Source of the DNA: Liolophura sinensis
Lineage: Eukaryota > Mollusca > Polyplacophora > Chitonida > Chitonidae
DNA: 64,000 nucleotides
Assembly: GCF_032854445.1 (NCBI RefSeq)
Contig: NC_088301.1
Coordinates: 38,549,187-38,613,186 of the forward strand
Direction of reading: 5' to 3'
Part shown: piece by piece, positions 40,668 through 52,135 of the stretch
Layout: each line of letters opens with the position of its first letter
Position numbering within the stretch: position 1 is the stretch's first letter
Position numbers and translations under genes: made by a program
The notes under the pieces: generated by a model
What the model was told of the DNA's origin: nothing
Databases searched by the model: none
The model's input: only the letters and a program-made list of their open reading frames with translations

Positions 40668-42711
40668 CATTTCGTCCCCTAGAACCATGGCTTAAGCAAA
40701 ATTAGGTCAAAGTTTCCAAAAAAAAAAGAAAGGAAAGAAAACCTTAAAAGAAATTACAGGGTGTCAGGTTGCTTAGTTTGGAAGCACTTTGTTTCGTGGG
40801 CTATTCGTTCTGTGCATTAATTGAACGAGTGTTACATTTGATTTGAATGGAGAAATGTAGCACCCAGAAGTGGATACATGAAAATCCATTATTGCAGATG
40901 TAGGCAAGATGTATGATAAATTTCGCCGAAATCGGCGCAGTGGTTTGGGAGGAGATGCAGACAGATGTACACTCAGGCGGACAGACAAGGTAATTCCAGT
41001 ATATCCTCACCCTATTTTCGTTGAAGGGTGACCCACTGTTGTTTAAACATGTCTTTTCGCTCCAAACAAAAAGACGAAAGCCTTTTACTGGTTTGGGATA
41101 TGAGTGATATGTGGATTTAATTTTGATGAATCTACGGATTCGCTGCAGATATTTCTCACTATCTGGTCGTGTTTGTGAAGAGCAGTACATGTGGTGTGGC
41201 AAGTTCTTTAAGACCAGAAGGCAGCGACAAATTCATAGTTAGAGAGTCAGTATCTTGTGTGGGATCATGTGGTGTGGAAAGCACTCGAGAGCAGAACACA
41301 ATTTGGCTAGGACAAATTGGTATTTGGTCAACTTAAACCTTCCTTTGGCTCATGGGAGACTTAAGTTCCAAGACCTGAGACATCGTATCAACGTTCATCT
41401 CCACGTTGTGAACTGAAGGTGTCATTCGACTGGGAATGCTTTTCTTGGCAGTGCTCTTTGCAGGCATTTTAAAAAATTCAATTCAGCGTATCCTCACCGG
41501 CAAATGACGTCCTACACTGTATATACCACATGTAGGCTACATATGCGCCACATACGAGCATGTATCTGTAACCTTCCCAACCAACATTTAAACACCCATT
41601 AACATAAAAAAAACCTATTGTCTTCGTATCGGTGCCAAAATTGGATCCAAATAAGCCAATGTTGGGTTGAGAAGTGATTTGCTCCGTCAGATTCCCAAAT
41701 TTTTCAGATGCAGCTGGTAACAGCTCTGCTACAATAGGCGCAACTTAACAGAAGTAACCGTACTTTTGGCCTTCCTGATACACCCTCAACATGTCCGAGC
41801 ACAGACACAAAGAGCATAGTAACAGATAATCAGGAAAACAAAAGGCAAAATAACTGAAAGAAAAAATATAAGAAACAAAGAAGCTGTTGCAGGAAGTATC
41901 TAATTGTTCCATGCGAGTAAAACTTTAACAAAAAACAAGGCAGAAAAAATGAAGAAAATAAAATCGTGTGATTTCTGAAATGGTATGTGAAAAAACAGGT
42001 TTATGCAACTGATTGCCCCATCCCTCTAGCATTTAAGTAACAATATGCCACATATCAAACATGTGACCGCAGAGGTTAATCTTTGAAGAGCATACTGAAG
42101 TAATGTTTTTGCCACAGAATATTTGCAACCTTCTAAAACAGTCAGTCTCCCTTCACTTAGATTTCCATGGAGTGACTTTTAGAAAGGTTCATAAAACAAT
42201 GATCAAAGAAATGAAAGTCCAAACCAACGTAGTTAGAAATGAGTGGTTTTCCTAAAGTTCGAACAATTGTATGAATAAAATCGTAGCGTGAACTATTTGT
42301 ACGAATTATCATGTTTATGAAGCTACAGAAAATGGGAGTGATTGATAAGAGGAAATTCTGTAGAGAAAAAAATAAATGCCTTAGAAATTACAAAATTTAT
42401 TCATTAACGCTTTTCCAATGTCCTGTGCTTAGAAAGTCAAGACATTATAATTTGGTTAAACAGGGTCCACATCAACCTAAACTCTTGCCATCATAATGCT
42501 CCTGAATCTTTCTGCAAGTCAGATTCTATTTGTCCTGTCACCTGATATTTTGCTCATAACAACGTTATGTTGTGAAACAACCAAGATATACGAGTTGTTA
42601 CGAAACTCAGTCTTTAAACATTGTCAGTGTTTGACCTACATTTCCTCTCCGTCTGTGTTATAGCCTGCACTGTATTTCAGTCCAGCGTTCTAGTGACTTC
42701 GGTGAGTTTAG

Positions 42712-44333
42712 TGTCACTGTAAATAGAGTGTACAATCTGGAAATATCTATCGGTGTTGTAAACATGTTTACGATCAAACCATTCAGAATTTTCTTGACGT
42801 TAGATTATAAATATGAGCGGCGGAGTTGTGAAGCTCGCAGTCATTTAATCAAGTCCACTTGAAAGCAGTTATTTACTTAAGTCCATTTGAGAGCAATCAT
42901 ATTTACTGTCATTCACTGTGGATTGCTGGATATTGCTGCATCTGGAGGTTTCGGCTTTCACTCAATTCGACATTCGTCTTTTTTACTCCATTTCTGTACG
43001 TCGCACTTTGTGAGCCTGTGTTTCATTACTTGCTGTTTTTAGACGTTATTTTGCAGAATGTATCTCTGATTGTCTCTTTGTACATTTCATTCCATTTTAC
43101 TCTGAAAGTGAAAGTGAAAGATGGTGCTGGTTGCCCCGTGTAACCGTCTATCTTGTAGACATCTTTTATACAGACCAGCATGTCATGTGTAACATCATAG
43201 ATGGCGCCTCTTGTAGTATGAGATCTTTACATATTAACGGGAAAGACGTAATCGTCCGTTACTTTTGAATCAATCTGATCGTTTAAGGTCTGTAACGCTC
43301 GTCATTTTCGAACTGTATCTAATACCGCTTAACCTGGGGCTAGGGGCCGTGAAGGTAGCCATGCTCATTACATCTGCATGATGCCTTTATGAACATTTGC
43401 AATCAAAGCGCGACTGAGATACTGGTTTTATTGTTATTTTACCTGGAAGTCATTCATGGACTACGAATTTGAACTTTGATATGGAATTCATGCCTGGAAT
43501 ATCCAGTGTCTGCCCAACATAATTGAAAACTGATGACCGCTTCTCTCCTGTATGTTACCGGCTTTATTTCTTAATTGTATAATTTCTTACATACCTTTGC
43601 CTTTGGGAGCTAGTGTTAAACGTTATTTGGTAAATGGATCTTGCGATTATCGACTTGGAACCCCGCTTACGAACTACGAATGGTATATGAATGTCGGACA
43701 TGACGCTTATAATTGTGTATATTTCCGAGGAGTGAAACATACATCGACACCTCTGCATCATGGACGTAATGTCAACCCGCCAACCCTTCACAGGCAGTTG
43801 GGGAATAAATAAGTGACACTACAGCTTGTCACTTATCGAACTGTCATCCGTCGATTGAGAAATATCTCTTGGCTGTGGATTCTGTATTTACGTGGACCGA
43901 CTCGCCTTTGGAAGCCAGAATATACCATCCGGATTTAAACGCTGTCATCAGTAAGAGACTATACATACATGCTTGTAATTATTTGTATTGTTTTGTATAT
44001 TATTGTCGGTTGTAATATTTGTCTATTTTGTTCAAATATATGTATTGTACTTATTCAAGCGTCTTCGTGTTTCTTTGTTTGATCTTTTGTAAGGCCTTTC
44101 GCTGATCTGAGAGTAAAACAAGCCAGTTGTTTTTTCATCTTTACTCCCCGATGATGGTACCATTACACAGTGAACTTTAGAGACAGTTCACCGAATACTC
44201 CACGAATCGATAATTCCTTGCACTAGATGAAAGGCCAGTACTAGAAGCGTCAGTCGACAGGAACTACATTATAAGAGTGAAATAAACGGTAAACGTGAAT
44301 CAAACCCATACATTTGCGTTGTGGCATCCATGT
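42712..44333 (+). repeat. 5' LTR of the Gmr1-like element, interrupted by family A
   Basis: Starts TGTCACTGTAAATAGAGTG and ends near GTGGCATCCATGTTGG, matching 47986-48939. TATAAATA at 42806-42813 and AATAAA at 44281-44286 mark promoter and poly(A) signals. Relative to the 3' LTR it has a roughly 600-bp insertion (about 43105-43720) that matches family A, and it keeps a 65-bp stretch near 44070-44130 absent from the 3' LTR. Confidence 0.88.
43125..43716 (+). repeat. Family A dispersed repeat inside the 5' LTR
   Basis: From GTGTAACCGTCTATCTTGTA to GGACATGACGCTTATA it closely follows 23365-23945 (the copy in the LINE), for example CTTAACCTGGGGCTAGGGGC and CATGATGCCTTTATGAAC in both. The 3' LTR lacks it: CTGAAAGTGACTTTGTGCG reads straight through. 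It lacks the leading third of the long form. Confidence 0.85.
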
Positions 44334-44351
44334 TGGCGCCATTATAGCTGA
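44334..44351 (+). other. Putative primer binding site
   Basis: TGGCGCC directly follows the end of the 5' LTR. A TGGCG start is typical of tRNA primer binding sites, but the following bases (ATTATAGC) do not let me name the tRNA. Confidence 0.45.
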
Positions 44352-44399
44352 GGACTTTAATGTAGATTCACTCACCGATAGTGAGGATTTGTCAGTTGT

Positions 44400-44960
44400 T
44401 AAGCTGTCTGAGTTAAAAAGGCAGATTTAAGGAAAATATCTGACTGAAACCAGTCTTAGAAAAAGTAAAATGGTGGATGCTATTAGCAAACACTTGGACT
44501 TAGGTAGTGATTTACCTATTACGGGTCAAATTGGTGATATTAAGTTGGTTAAGCTTCAGTTAGAGATGGAAAGGTTTAGGTTAAAAAAGGCAGAAAGAGA
44601 AGGAAGAAAATGAAAAGGAGAAAGAGAAGGGCGAAGAGAAGAAAAAGAAAAGGAAAGAGAAGAAAGAGAAAAAGAGAATTTGAGTTAGAGAAGTTGAAAT
44701 TTGAACAGAATTCAAACTGAAGGAGTTCCAGGTTAAAAATAGTAATAATGAAGCTGTTAGTCCTAGTCACCAAGGATTTGATTTGGCATTCGATTAGTGC
44801 CCAAATTTGATGATAAGGATGTGGAAAGGTTCCTTCTGTTCTTGAGAACATGGCTGTTAGTTGGAGTTGCCTGAAAGGTATTGGACAATGTTGCTGAAGA
44901 GTACATTTGAAGGTAAAGTTGCACAGGTCTATTCTGCTTTGTCGGTAGATCAGTTTTCAG
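44400..44960 (+). pseudogene. Gmr1-like gag remnant
   Basis: LSELKRQ and SKMVDAISKHLDLG (from 44461) give an N-terminal helical module, then a Lys/Glu-rich segment with frameshifts, then FDDKDVERFLLF (about 44808) and WTMLLKSTFEGKVAQVYSAL, the core seen in gypsy-type gag of this group. No zinc knuckle follows: the sequence jumps to protease, implying a deletion around 44960. Confidence 0.7.
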
Positions 44961-44969
44961 ATTACACAT

Positions 44970-45225
44970 ATGTGGGCATATGTGATTTCTGCACATTCTG
45001 ATAAGGCCAACAGTCATGTTTTGATCCAGGGTATTAATGGAAATTTTATGTCTGTTCCATTACTGGAGGTTACCCTTACTTCTGATGTGGTTACTAGTTT
45101 AGTAACTGTAGGGGTTTTTAATACTTTGCCTGTAGAAAGTATTTCCGTTTTGCTGAGTAATGACTCCTTTGTCCTACAGAGGGAGTTTCCAAGTATATTT
45201 CCTTCTTGTGTGGTTACCAGGTGAC
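44970..45225 (+). pseudogene. Gmr1-like protease remnant
   Basis: 84 open codons with VLIQGINGNFMSVPLLEV, VTVGVFNTLP and SVLLSND, which match the C-terminal half of the aspartic protease in this group. The catalytic DTG/DSG segment, expected upstream, is absent, consistent with the same deletion that removed the gag knuckle. Confidence 0.6.
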
Positions 45226-45439
45226 AGAAAAGAGCTAGAGAGAAGGAAGACAATTCTTTTATTACCTTTGGGGATTTAACGGGTAATATTAATTTGGCTG
45301 AAACTTTCCTTCATGATATTGAGGGTGTAGAGGATGGTCAGGAGTTAGACAGGCCTGTGTTCTCTCGATTTGATGTGGTTAAACAACAACAATCAGATCT
45401 CGAATTAAGGGAATTAAGTAACTCTGAATTAAGTAACTA

Positions 45440-46510
45440 TCTGTGATAGGTGATGTACCTGTTGGTTATTACATGGAGAAAGAGCTATTGAGAAGAAAGT
45501 ATAGATCCCCTCATATATAAGCTACCCAGGATTGGGCAATTTTTAACCAAGTTGTCTTACCTCCAAGTTATAGACAGGAAGTTCATGAGATTCCAATAAG
45601 TGGACATTTAGGCATTAGAAAGACAGAAAGTGAAATCACTCGCCATTTTACTGGCCTAAGATTCACAAGGATGTGGTTAATTTCTGTAAGACATATCACA
45701 CCTGTCAGCTAATAGGAGAAAACCACAGCATAGTGTAAGAACAATTAATTTCCATTCCTGCTTTTGGTGAACCTTTTAATACAGTACTTATTGATTGTGT
45801 TTGTCCATTACCTAGAACTAAGTCGGAATACAAGTATCTTTTGACTATTATGGATAAAGCTACTAGATTTCCAGAAGCTATTCCACTGAAACAGATAACT
45901 ACTCCTCACCTATTTCAGAAAGTTATGTATCAGGTGGGGATTAAGCAGCTTAAACCCACAGCTTATCACCCTCCATCCCAAGGGTCTTTAGAAAGATACC
46001 ACCAATAATGAAGAGTGCTCTACGAGCATATTGTATGGAATATCGTGACGATTGGGACAAAGGGATTCCAATTGTATTGTTTGCCACCAGGGATACTCCT
46101 AATTAGTCCACTGGGTTTAGTCCATTTGAGTCGGTGTATGGTCATGAGGTCGTTAAGCTATGATGAAGGAGCGTATCTTGGCTCAGGAAACAGAAGGAAA
46201 CTTACTAGAGTATGTTTCCCAGTTTCGGGACAGGTTATGTAAAGCCTAGGAGACAGCTCGTGCTAATTTGAAGACCTCGCAGGAGAAAATGAGACTGCAC
46301 TATGACTAGTAGGCTAAGCCGAGAAGTTTTTCTCCTGGGGATCAGGTTTTAGTTTTGTCGCCCCATCTCAGGAACCGCTTAAGGCCAAGTTTAGTGGACA
46401 ATATCCAGTGATGAAGAAAGTTAACGATGTTAACTACATTATTGGCACACAAGATAATAGGAAAACTGAAAGAGTATGTCACATGAATATGCTCAAGAAG
46501 TACAATTCCA
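45440..46510 (+). pseudogene. Gmr1-like integrase, inactive
   Basis: Zinc-binding region GHLGIRKTESEITRHF ... FCKTYHTCQ, then the core LIDCVCPLPRTKSEYKYLLT with the first catalytic Asp (45793-45795) and SQGSLERYHQ with the catalytic Glu (45991-45993). These lie only about 66 codons apart and no second Asp block is present: LKQITTPH runs into LFQKVMYQVGIKQ. The C-terminal part (SPGDQVLVLSPH, about 46330) is the usual GPF/Y-like region. Multiple stops. Confidence 0.82.
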
Positions 46511-46639
46511 GTGACGCTAGTCAGTAAGTAGCTGTGGCTAGCACAGTAATAAATCATGTAGAGGAGAGTGGTGAGTTGTGTACTACATGTACTGAGTACA
46601 AAGAGCCAGGTAGCATTCAAGATGATTTGTTAGATCATA

Positions 46640-47560
46640 CGTTGGATAACTCAGGTGTATTGAGCCACTTAGATGATGTGTTGTCATCTTTCTAAAAGTC
46701 AGAGAGAGGATATTTGTAAGTTACTCGAGACTTATCCTAAGATATGTTCGGATGTACCAGGCAGTACTTATTCTGCAGTACATGATGTACATGTAGGAGG
46801 GGCTATACCTATCAAAAAGCACCCCTACAGAATTATTCCTAAAAAGTTAAAGCTTGTTATCCAGGAAATACAGTACATGTTAGACAACGGGGTTATAGAG
46901 CCTAGCCAGGGTGACTGGTGTTTACCAAATGTAGTTATCCCCAATCCCGATGGTTCTATACGCCTTAGTGTGAATTACAGAAAGGTCAGTGCTGTAACCA
47001 AGACGGATTCTTATCCTATTCCCCTATTGAGGATTGTATTGATAGAGTAGGAAACGCCATGTTTATTACCAAGACTGATGTTCTTAACGGTTACTTGCAT
47101 GTACCATTAACAGACAGGAATAAGGAGATATTTGCCTTTGCTTCTCCTCCGGGGTTTTATCAGTTTCGTGTCACACCGTTTGGGATGAAAAATAGTGCGA
47201 CGACGTTTCAAAGGTTAGCCAAAAAGATTGTAGCCAAAAAAGCCAAAAGGAGTGAAATTCTCTGCAGCCTGTATAGCTGACATTCTTATTGTATGAGACA
47301 CGTGGGAAGACCATTGTAAGCATCTGGAGAAAATGTTCTCTAGATTGTCTTCATTAGGATTAGTGACTATCTTAAGAATTTGAAAGGGACAAGAGACATA
47401 CCGTGGTCATAAGGTTTGCGATGGACGGGTAGTACCTTGGCCTACTTGTAAGAAAGACATTCTTAGAGTGCTTGGAGTGTGTGGCTTTTACCCAATTTCA
47501 GCGATGTTGCTGCGCCTTTGACACTGTTGCCTAAACAGAATGTCAAGTTTGTATGGTCGG
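46640..47560 (+). pseudogene. Gmr1-like reverse transcriptase, frameshifted
   Basis: Ordered RT blocks: PIKKHPYRIIPKKLK, IQYMLDNGVIEPSQGDW, VVIPNPDGSIRLSVNYRKV, TKTDSYPIP, a frameshift near 47020, FITKTDVLNGYLHVPL (catalytic Asp), YQFRVTPFGMKNSATTFQRL, and at 47270-47281 CIAD where YIDD/YVDD is expected. A stop follows within the block. It lies downstream of integrase, which defines the unusual order. Confidence 0.85.
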
Positions 47561-47564
47561 ATAG

Positions 47565-47985
47565 TTGTCGGTCGGCTTTGATAGGTTATCTAACCCCCCT
47601 GTTTGGAAAGCTCCAGATTTTAGCCATCAGTTTAAGATGACAATGGATGCTAGTGACATCGGAGTAGGAGCTGTTTCGCTCCAGGAAGGAGAGGAAGGCA
47701 TAGAACAGCCTGTGAGTTACATCTCTAGAAAGTTAAATAAACATGCAAAAAACGATTCCACCATAGAGAAGGAGGCAATAAGCTCTGTTCTGGCTGTGCA
47801 ACATTTTGAAATGTATTTGACTAGTTGTTCTGGTAATGTCACTTGTACTGATCACAACCCTTTGGTGTTCTTAGAGGAGTTTAAGAAAAAAATCAGAGAT
47901 TATTATGATGGTGTTTGGCTTTACAGCCTTATGCTCTGGAAATTGTACATATTGCTAATAAGGATAAGGATGTTTACGAGCTTAT
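47565..47985 (+). pseudogene. Gmr1-like RNase H remnant
   Basis: MTMDASDIGVGAVSLQ (first Asp), YISRKLNKHAKNDSTIEKEA (Glu) and VTCTDHNPLVF (Asp) keep the catalytic residues of a gypsy RNase H over about 100 open codons. A frameshift follows, then ALEIVHIANKDKDV runs directly into the 3' LTR, so RNase H is the last domain of the element. Confidence 0.85.
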
Positions 47986-48939
47986 TGTCACTGTAAATAG
48001 AGTGTACAATCTGGAAATATCTATCGGTGTTGTAAAAATGTTTACCATCAAACCATTCAGAATTTTCTTGACGTTAGTATATAAATATGAGCGGCGGAGT
48101 TGTGAAGCTCGCAGTCATTTAATCAAGTCCATCTGAGAGCAGTCAAATTTGCTGTCATTCACCGTGAAGGATATTGCTGGGTTTGGAGGTATCGCCTTTC
48201 ACTCAATTCGACATTCGTCATTTGTACTCCATTTTCTATACGGAACACATTGTGAGCTTGTGTTTCGCCACTTGCTGTTTTTTAGACGTTATTTTGGAGC
48301 ATGTATCTCTGATTGTCTCTTTGTACATTTCATCCCATTTTACTCTGAAAGTGACTTTGTGCGTATTTCCGAGAAGTGAAACATACATCGACACCTCTGC
48401 ATCATGGACGCTAATGTCAACCCGCCCACCCTAAGACGTTACACCTTCACAGGCAGTTGGGGAATAAACCATCGTCAGCCAATACAGCTTGTCACTTATC
48501 GAACTGTCATCCGTCGATTGAGAAATATCTCTTGGCTGTGGATTCTGTATTTACGTGGACCGACTCGCCTTTGGAAGCCAGAATATTCCATCCGGATTTA
48601 AACGCTGTCATCAGTAAGAGACTATACATACATACTTGTAATTATTTGTATTGTTTTGTATATTATTGTCAGTTGTAATATTTGTCTATTTTGTTCAAAT
48701 ATATGTATTGTACTTATTCAAGCGTCTTCGTGTTTTTTCATCTTTACTCCCCGATGATGGTACCATTACACAGTGAACTTTAGAGACAGTTCACCGAATA
48801 CTCCACGAATCGATAATTCCTTGTTCTAGATGAAAGGCCAGTACTAGAAGCGTCAGTCGACAGGAACTACATTATAAGAGTGAAATAAACGGTAAACGTG
48901 AATCAAACCCATACATTTGCGTTGTGGCATCCATGTTGG
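47986..48939 (+). repeat. 3' LTR of the Gmr1-like element
   Basis: About 954 bp, starting TGTCACTGTAAATAGAGTG. TATAAATA at 48080-48087 and AATAAA at 48884-48889 align with those of the 5' LTR. Outside the indels the two LTRs differ at few positions, suggesting an insertion not much older than the family A insertion into the 5' copy. Confidence 0.9.
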
Positions 48940-49104
48940 TACCTTGTGCCCACACTTGCTTCCTTTTAACTGCATAATCCATAGCTGGCTTGGGAATTAA
49001 CATAGTCATAAACATGTAGTGAGATATATAACGCAACTGGACAGTACAATTCCCGTGTCCAGTTTTACAGCACTGCATCACTGCAGTTAACATCAATATA
49101 TCTT

Positions 49105-49262
49105 TTTACCTAATTCTGCTTAAGCCATATACACGATACCATGCATGTATTGGGTACCAATTAAGCATTTACTTGAATTAAATCCTAAATGAGGTAAACT
49201 GACAAGAGACCGTATTTCACTGGTTACGTGTGGCCATTTGTCAGCAATGATAATGGTGGTCG
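49105..49262 (-). repeat. Family B dispersed repeat
   Basis: Reverse-strand landmarks in order: TTCTGCTTAAGCCAT, AATGAGGTAAACTGACAAGA, CCGTATTTCACTGGTTACG, GTGGCCATTTGTCAGC and GGTCGCTACTCTG. Lies 165 bases beyond the 3' LTR. Confidence 0.6.
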
Positions 49263-51026
49263 CTACTCTGCTCTGTGTAACCGATGCGCACAGTAGAACG
49301 ATGGATCACAAGAACACTGCTGTTAATACCCGTTCATCGAAAGGACAAATTATTAGGTTATGGTTACCGTTAGGCAAAAGGCTCTATTGTGCACTTACAC
49401 CCACTCTTAGTATACATACTTACTAAATGTCATTATGTGTTTAATCATTTAACAATGCTTTATTTGTGGTTGAATATACCTGCCATACACAATTTTGATA
49501 TCAGATCCACGGTTACATAAAGACAAGTTATATCAAGTTAATTCGACTCCCGGTAGTAACACCACACAGTCCAATATTTGCAGATTTAAACAATCTCTGG
49601 ATTTGACAGCGATAGCTGGATCCGAACATTCAACCTCATCAGTCAAGGACCTGATAATCACGGCAAGCCGGCGCTTTAACCTTCTGAACGCGGTGATAAA
49701 TTCCGTTCAACAAAATCTGTTGTAACGGTTGGTTCAGTGGCATAATCTTATTATTCATCCATTTGTATGGGCATCCCAACCATACTCAAAATCACGACAC
49801 TATAGTTAAGACTTACATCAATCTTGCGTTATGCTCTAAATTGCAAATTAGTGTCTTAAGGGTGTTAATCAGTTTACTGGTGTCAAATGGTGGACGTTTA
49901 CATCATGCCTATATCCCTATATTTAGTAGGAAGCACAAGCGTATGATTGAGTAACCAAAGATATATGTTATATCACCGCTCATTAATCCACATAGACAAT
50001 GTTTGATACCTGTCACTTGGAGCAGTCGTTGGTCCGTGCCTGCAAACATTTCTGTGGTTAAATGCGTCATAATAATTGTTATTAAGGGAGTTTGATAGCA
50101 TGGATGTGCTTTCTCTGAAAATTACAGATGTAGGTTTTCATGACTCAGATTAATACGTCAATGTTGTGTGAACCATATTAAACCACTACCCCCGTGATTA
50201 TGCCATCTGTAATTGAGCCCCCGTATTTCTACACCTTATGTTTTACGCTGGCGTTTTCAGTTAAAAATTACCGTACCATCCAGTTTCTTTCACAGGCTAC
50301 CCTCTGCTTGCGCATGAGAATGGACGAAGGGTTTCTACAGGTAACTGTTTTCTAGAACAAAAAAAAACAGTGTTTTCTCAGTGCATCGTCAATCCACATT
50401 ACTGGTTTAATATAGGAAATGTCCTTTCAGTAGGGCAGACTTTCAGGAGAAAATTTTAATGAACATCTGGGCCATGTAACAATGGTGTCAGTAGAGTATT
50501 GGCGTTTTCGAGGTTTCCAATTACACAGTTGCCAAGTGGTTCTGAAACGGTTCTGACTGTTGTGCCGGGCAAACCTCGGAACTAAGCGCTTTTACGTGAC
50601 GAGGCTTTGTGGTCAGCGAATTTGATCTGGAAATTAGTGGATGTGAGATACTCGCCTTATGCCGTGTATGCGACCAGTAGTTCACTTGAATTCCCGGTAC
50701 GAAACATTCATTGATTTTCTCTAGACCAGTGTGTTCTACCAAATCTCCTAGATAACAAATTCTAGCATGTCCCACTTTATTATATATCTGGTTCTGTATA
50801 ATATCTTGCATGGTATATCCTCGATCTTACTATCCTCACTTTTGCATTTGCCATGCCTTGGTTTGTTAGGACGTGCCTTATTGTTAAAACACTCCATAAA
50901 CTAAGGAATTGTTTAACAACTAGGAACTACAGAAACATTGTATGAATTCCCAGATACATCGAGTTCGAGTCAATATGTAGTAATATTAATCATGCCACGC
51001 ATCACGTACCTCTTGTCACACAAGAT

Positions 51027-51027
<1 letters not shown>

Positions 51028-51059
<32 letters not shown>

Positions 51060-51200
51060 ATTGGTGTTTTACGCCGAATATTTCACTTATACGACGGCGG
51101 CCAGCATTATGGTGGGTGGAAACCCCCGGGGGAAACCCACGACCATCCGCAGGTTGCTGCAAGACCTTCCCACTTAACCGACTGAGCCACGGAGGCCCCC
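51028..51200 (-). mobile_element. tRNA-derived SINE, reverse, with imperfect 10-bp target-site duplication
   Basis: Starts with a poly(T) of about 31 (a poly(A) tail on the other strand), then GATTGGTGTTTTACGCCG, the body complement, and ends CTGAGCCACGGAGGCCCCC, the head complement. The B-box segment is missing. Flanked by ACACAAGATG (51018-51027) and ACACACGATG (51201-51210). Confidence 0.88.
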
Positions 51201-51477
51201 ACACACGATGTAATGATAGTCAAAATTCTCCTTTGCTAAGTAGCTCATTCCAAGGTGTGCTAAACTTTTGTACACACTGACCAATATATCTACAGTATGT
51301 ATGTGCAATAATAACAACATTTTGCGTCTACGTTCATACAAGAATAAATGAGTACCTTACCTTATTACATGAATTTAATCAACCTGAGCGTTTAAAAATA
51401 ACTAATTTTTTTTATTTACGCATTGGTTTAGGCAATTCAGGAAAAGCAAGTAAACATTTATCAAAATGACATTTGCT

Positions 51478-51675
51478 TCGTGACCAATAGCGCAGCGCAA
51501 TGAACCAGCGTTTGTCACCAGATCACTGTGAGCTCAAGCCAGCTTCCTCATCCGTCGTACGCTGTGAGGTCTCCCCAGGGACCTGCAAGGTTTCCTCCCA
51601 CATAACACTGAGCGCCGTTGTATACGTGTAATAGTCTTGATTACGGCGTAAAACACCAATCAAATAAATAAATAG
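51478..51675 (+). mobile_element. tRNA-derived SINE, diverged copy
   Basis: AGCGCAGCGCAATGAACCAG, CACTGTGAGCTCAAGCCAG (B-box region), CCTCATCCGTCGTACG, CTCCCACATAACACTGAGCG, then GGCGTAAAACACCAATCAAA and AATAAATAA. The 5' end of the head is lost. Confidence 0.75.
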
Positions 51676-51940
51676 ACATGAGCACATAAACTGCAATATT
51701 GGACATCCGCCTATCAGTTTGCTCTGACAAGTTATATTTTTTAAATATATGTGAGTCGATCATTTTCCATCTATCACTCTGTCATTGCTGCACTTGTACT
51801 CTCAATGCCGTTCGTCTTTATATAGAAAGGGATACTCGTATACAAGCCGTTAACAAAAATGGATGTTCAAGGTCAAGGTCAATTCCAAATACAAAAGTGT
51901 GTTACTTTTTGTTTACTGGTCACTAAATTTAATGGTTAAT

Positions 51941-52135
51941 ATAACTAAGGACGTACAGCACAGAAAGTAAAACCAGAGTGTGATAGCTGGCAAAATGATC
52001 AAACGTAACCGGTGAAATACCGCCTCTTGTCACTTTACCTCAGTCAGGGTTTTATACTAACTGTTCATGTACATTCATAAAAAGTAGCAATTTACACACC
52101 CCCTAACACCATGGCTTAAGCAGAATCAGAATAAT
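51941..52135 (+). repeat. Family B dispersed repeat, best copy
   Basis: Contains in order ACGTACAGCACAGAAAGTAA, GTGTGATAGCTGGCAAA, GTAACCGGTGAAATACCGCC, TTACCTCAGTCAGGG, TAACTGTTCATGTACATTC, AGTAGCAATTTACAC and CACCATGGCTTAAGCAGAAT. At least seven other partial copies lie in the window on both strands. Non-coding; class unknown. Confidence 0.7.

Larger units (their letters stand above)
34849..42711. other. Intergenic region between gene 1 and the Gmr1-like element
   Basis: No host gene recognised. Holds SINE copies, family A, a TA tract, a 31-bp tandem array and, at about 40890-41010, a stretch (TTTCGCCGAAATCGGCGCAG, GGTTTGGGAGGAGATGC, GACAGA) of a kind I associate with dispersed repeats in invertebrate genomes. 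Otherwise AT-rich with only short open frames lacking domains. Confidence 0.6.
42712..48939 (+). mobile_element. Gmr1-like Ty3/gypsy LTR retrotransposon, degraded
   Basis: Two long terminal repeats flank a coding region whose remnants read, in order on one strand, gag, protease, integrase, reverse transcriptase, RNase H. The domains are of Ty3/gypsy type by sequence, yet integrase precedes RT, the order described for Gmr1-like elements (known family fact). LTRs carry matching TATAAATA and AATAAA signals. The internal part is only about 3.65 kb because segments of gag, protease and integrase are missing. No target-site duplication could be read at the ends. The element lies in the same orientation as the host genes. 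Confidence 0.88.

Noticed and set aside
43552-43812. Coding frames inside the LTRs (also 48149-48678)
   Set aside because: They lie entirely in LTR or family A sequence, differ between the two LTRs, and have no protein resemblance.
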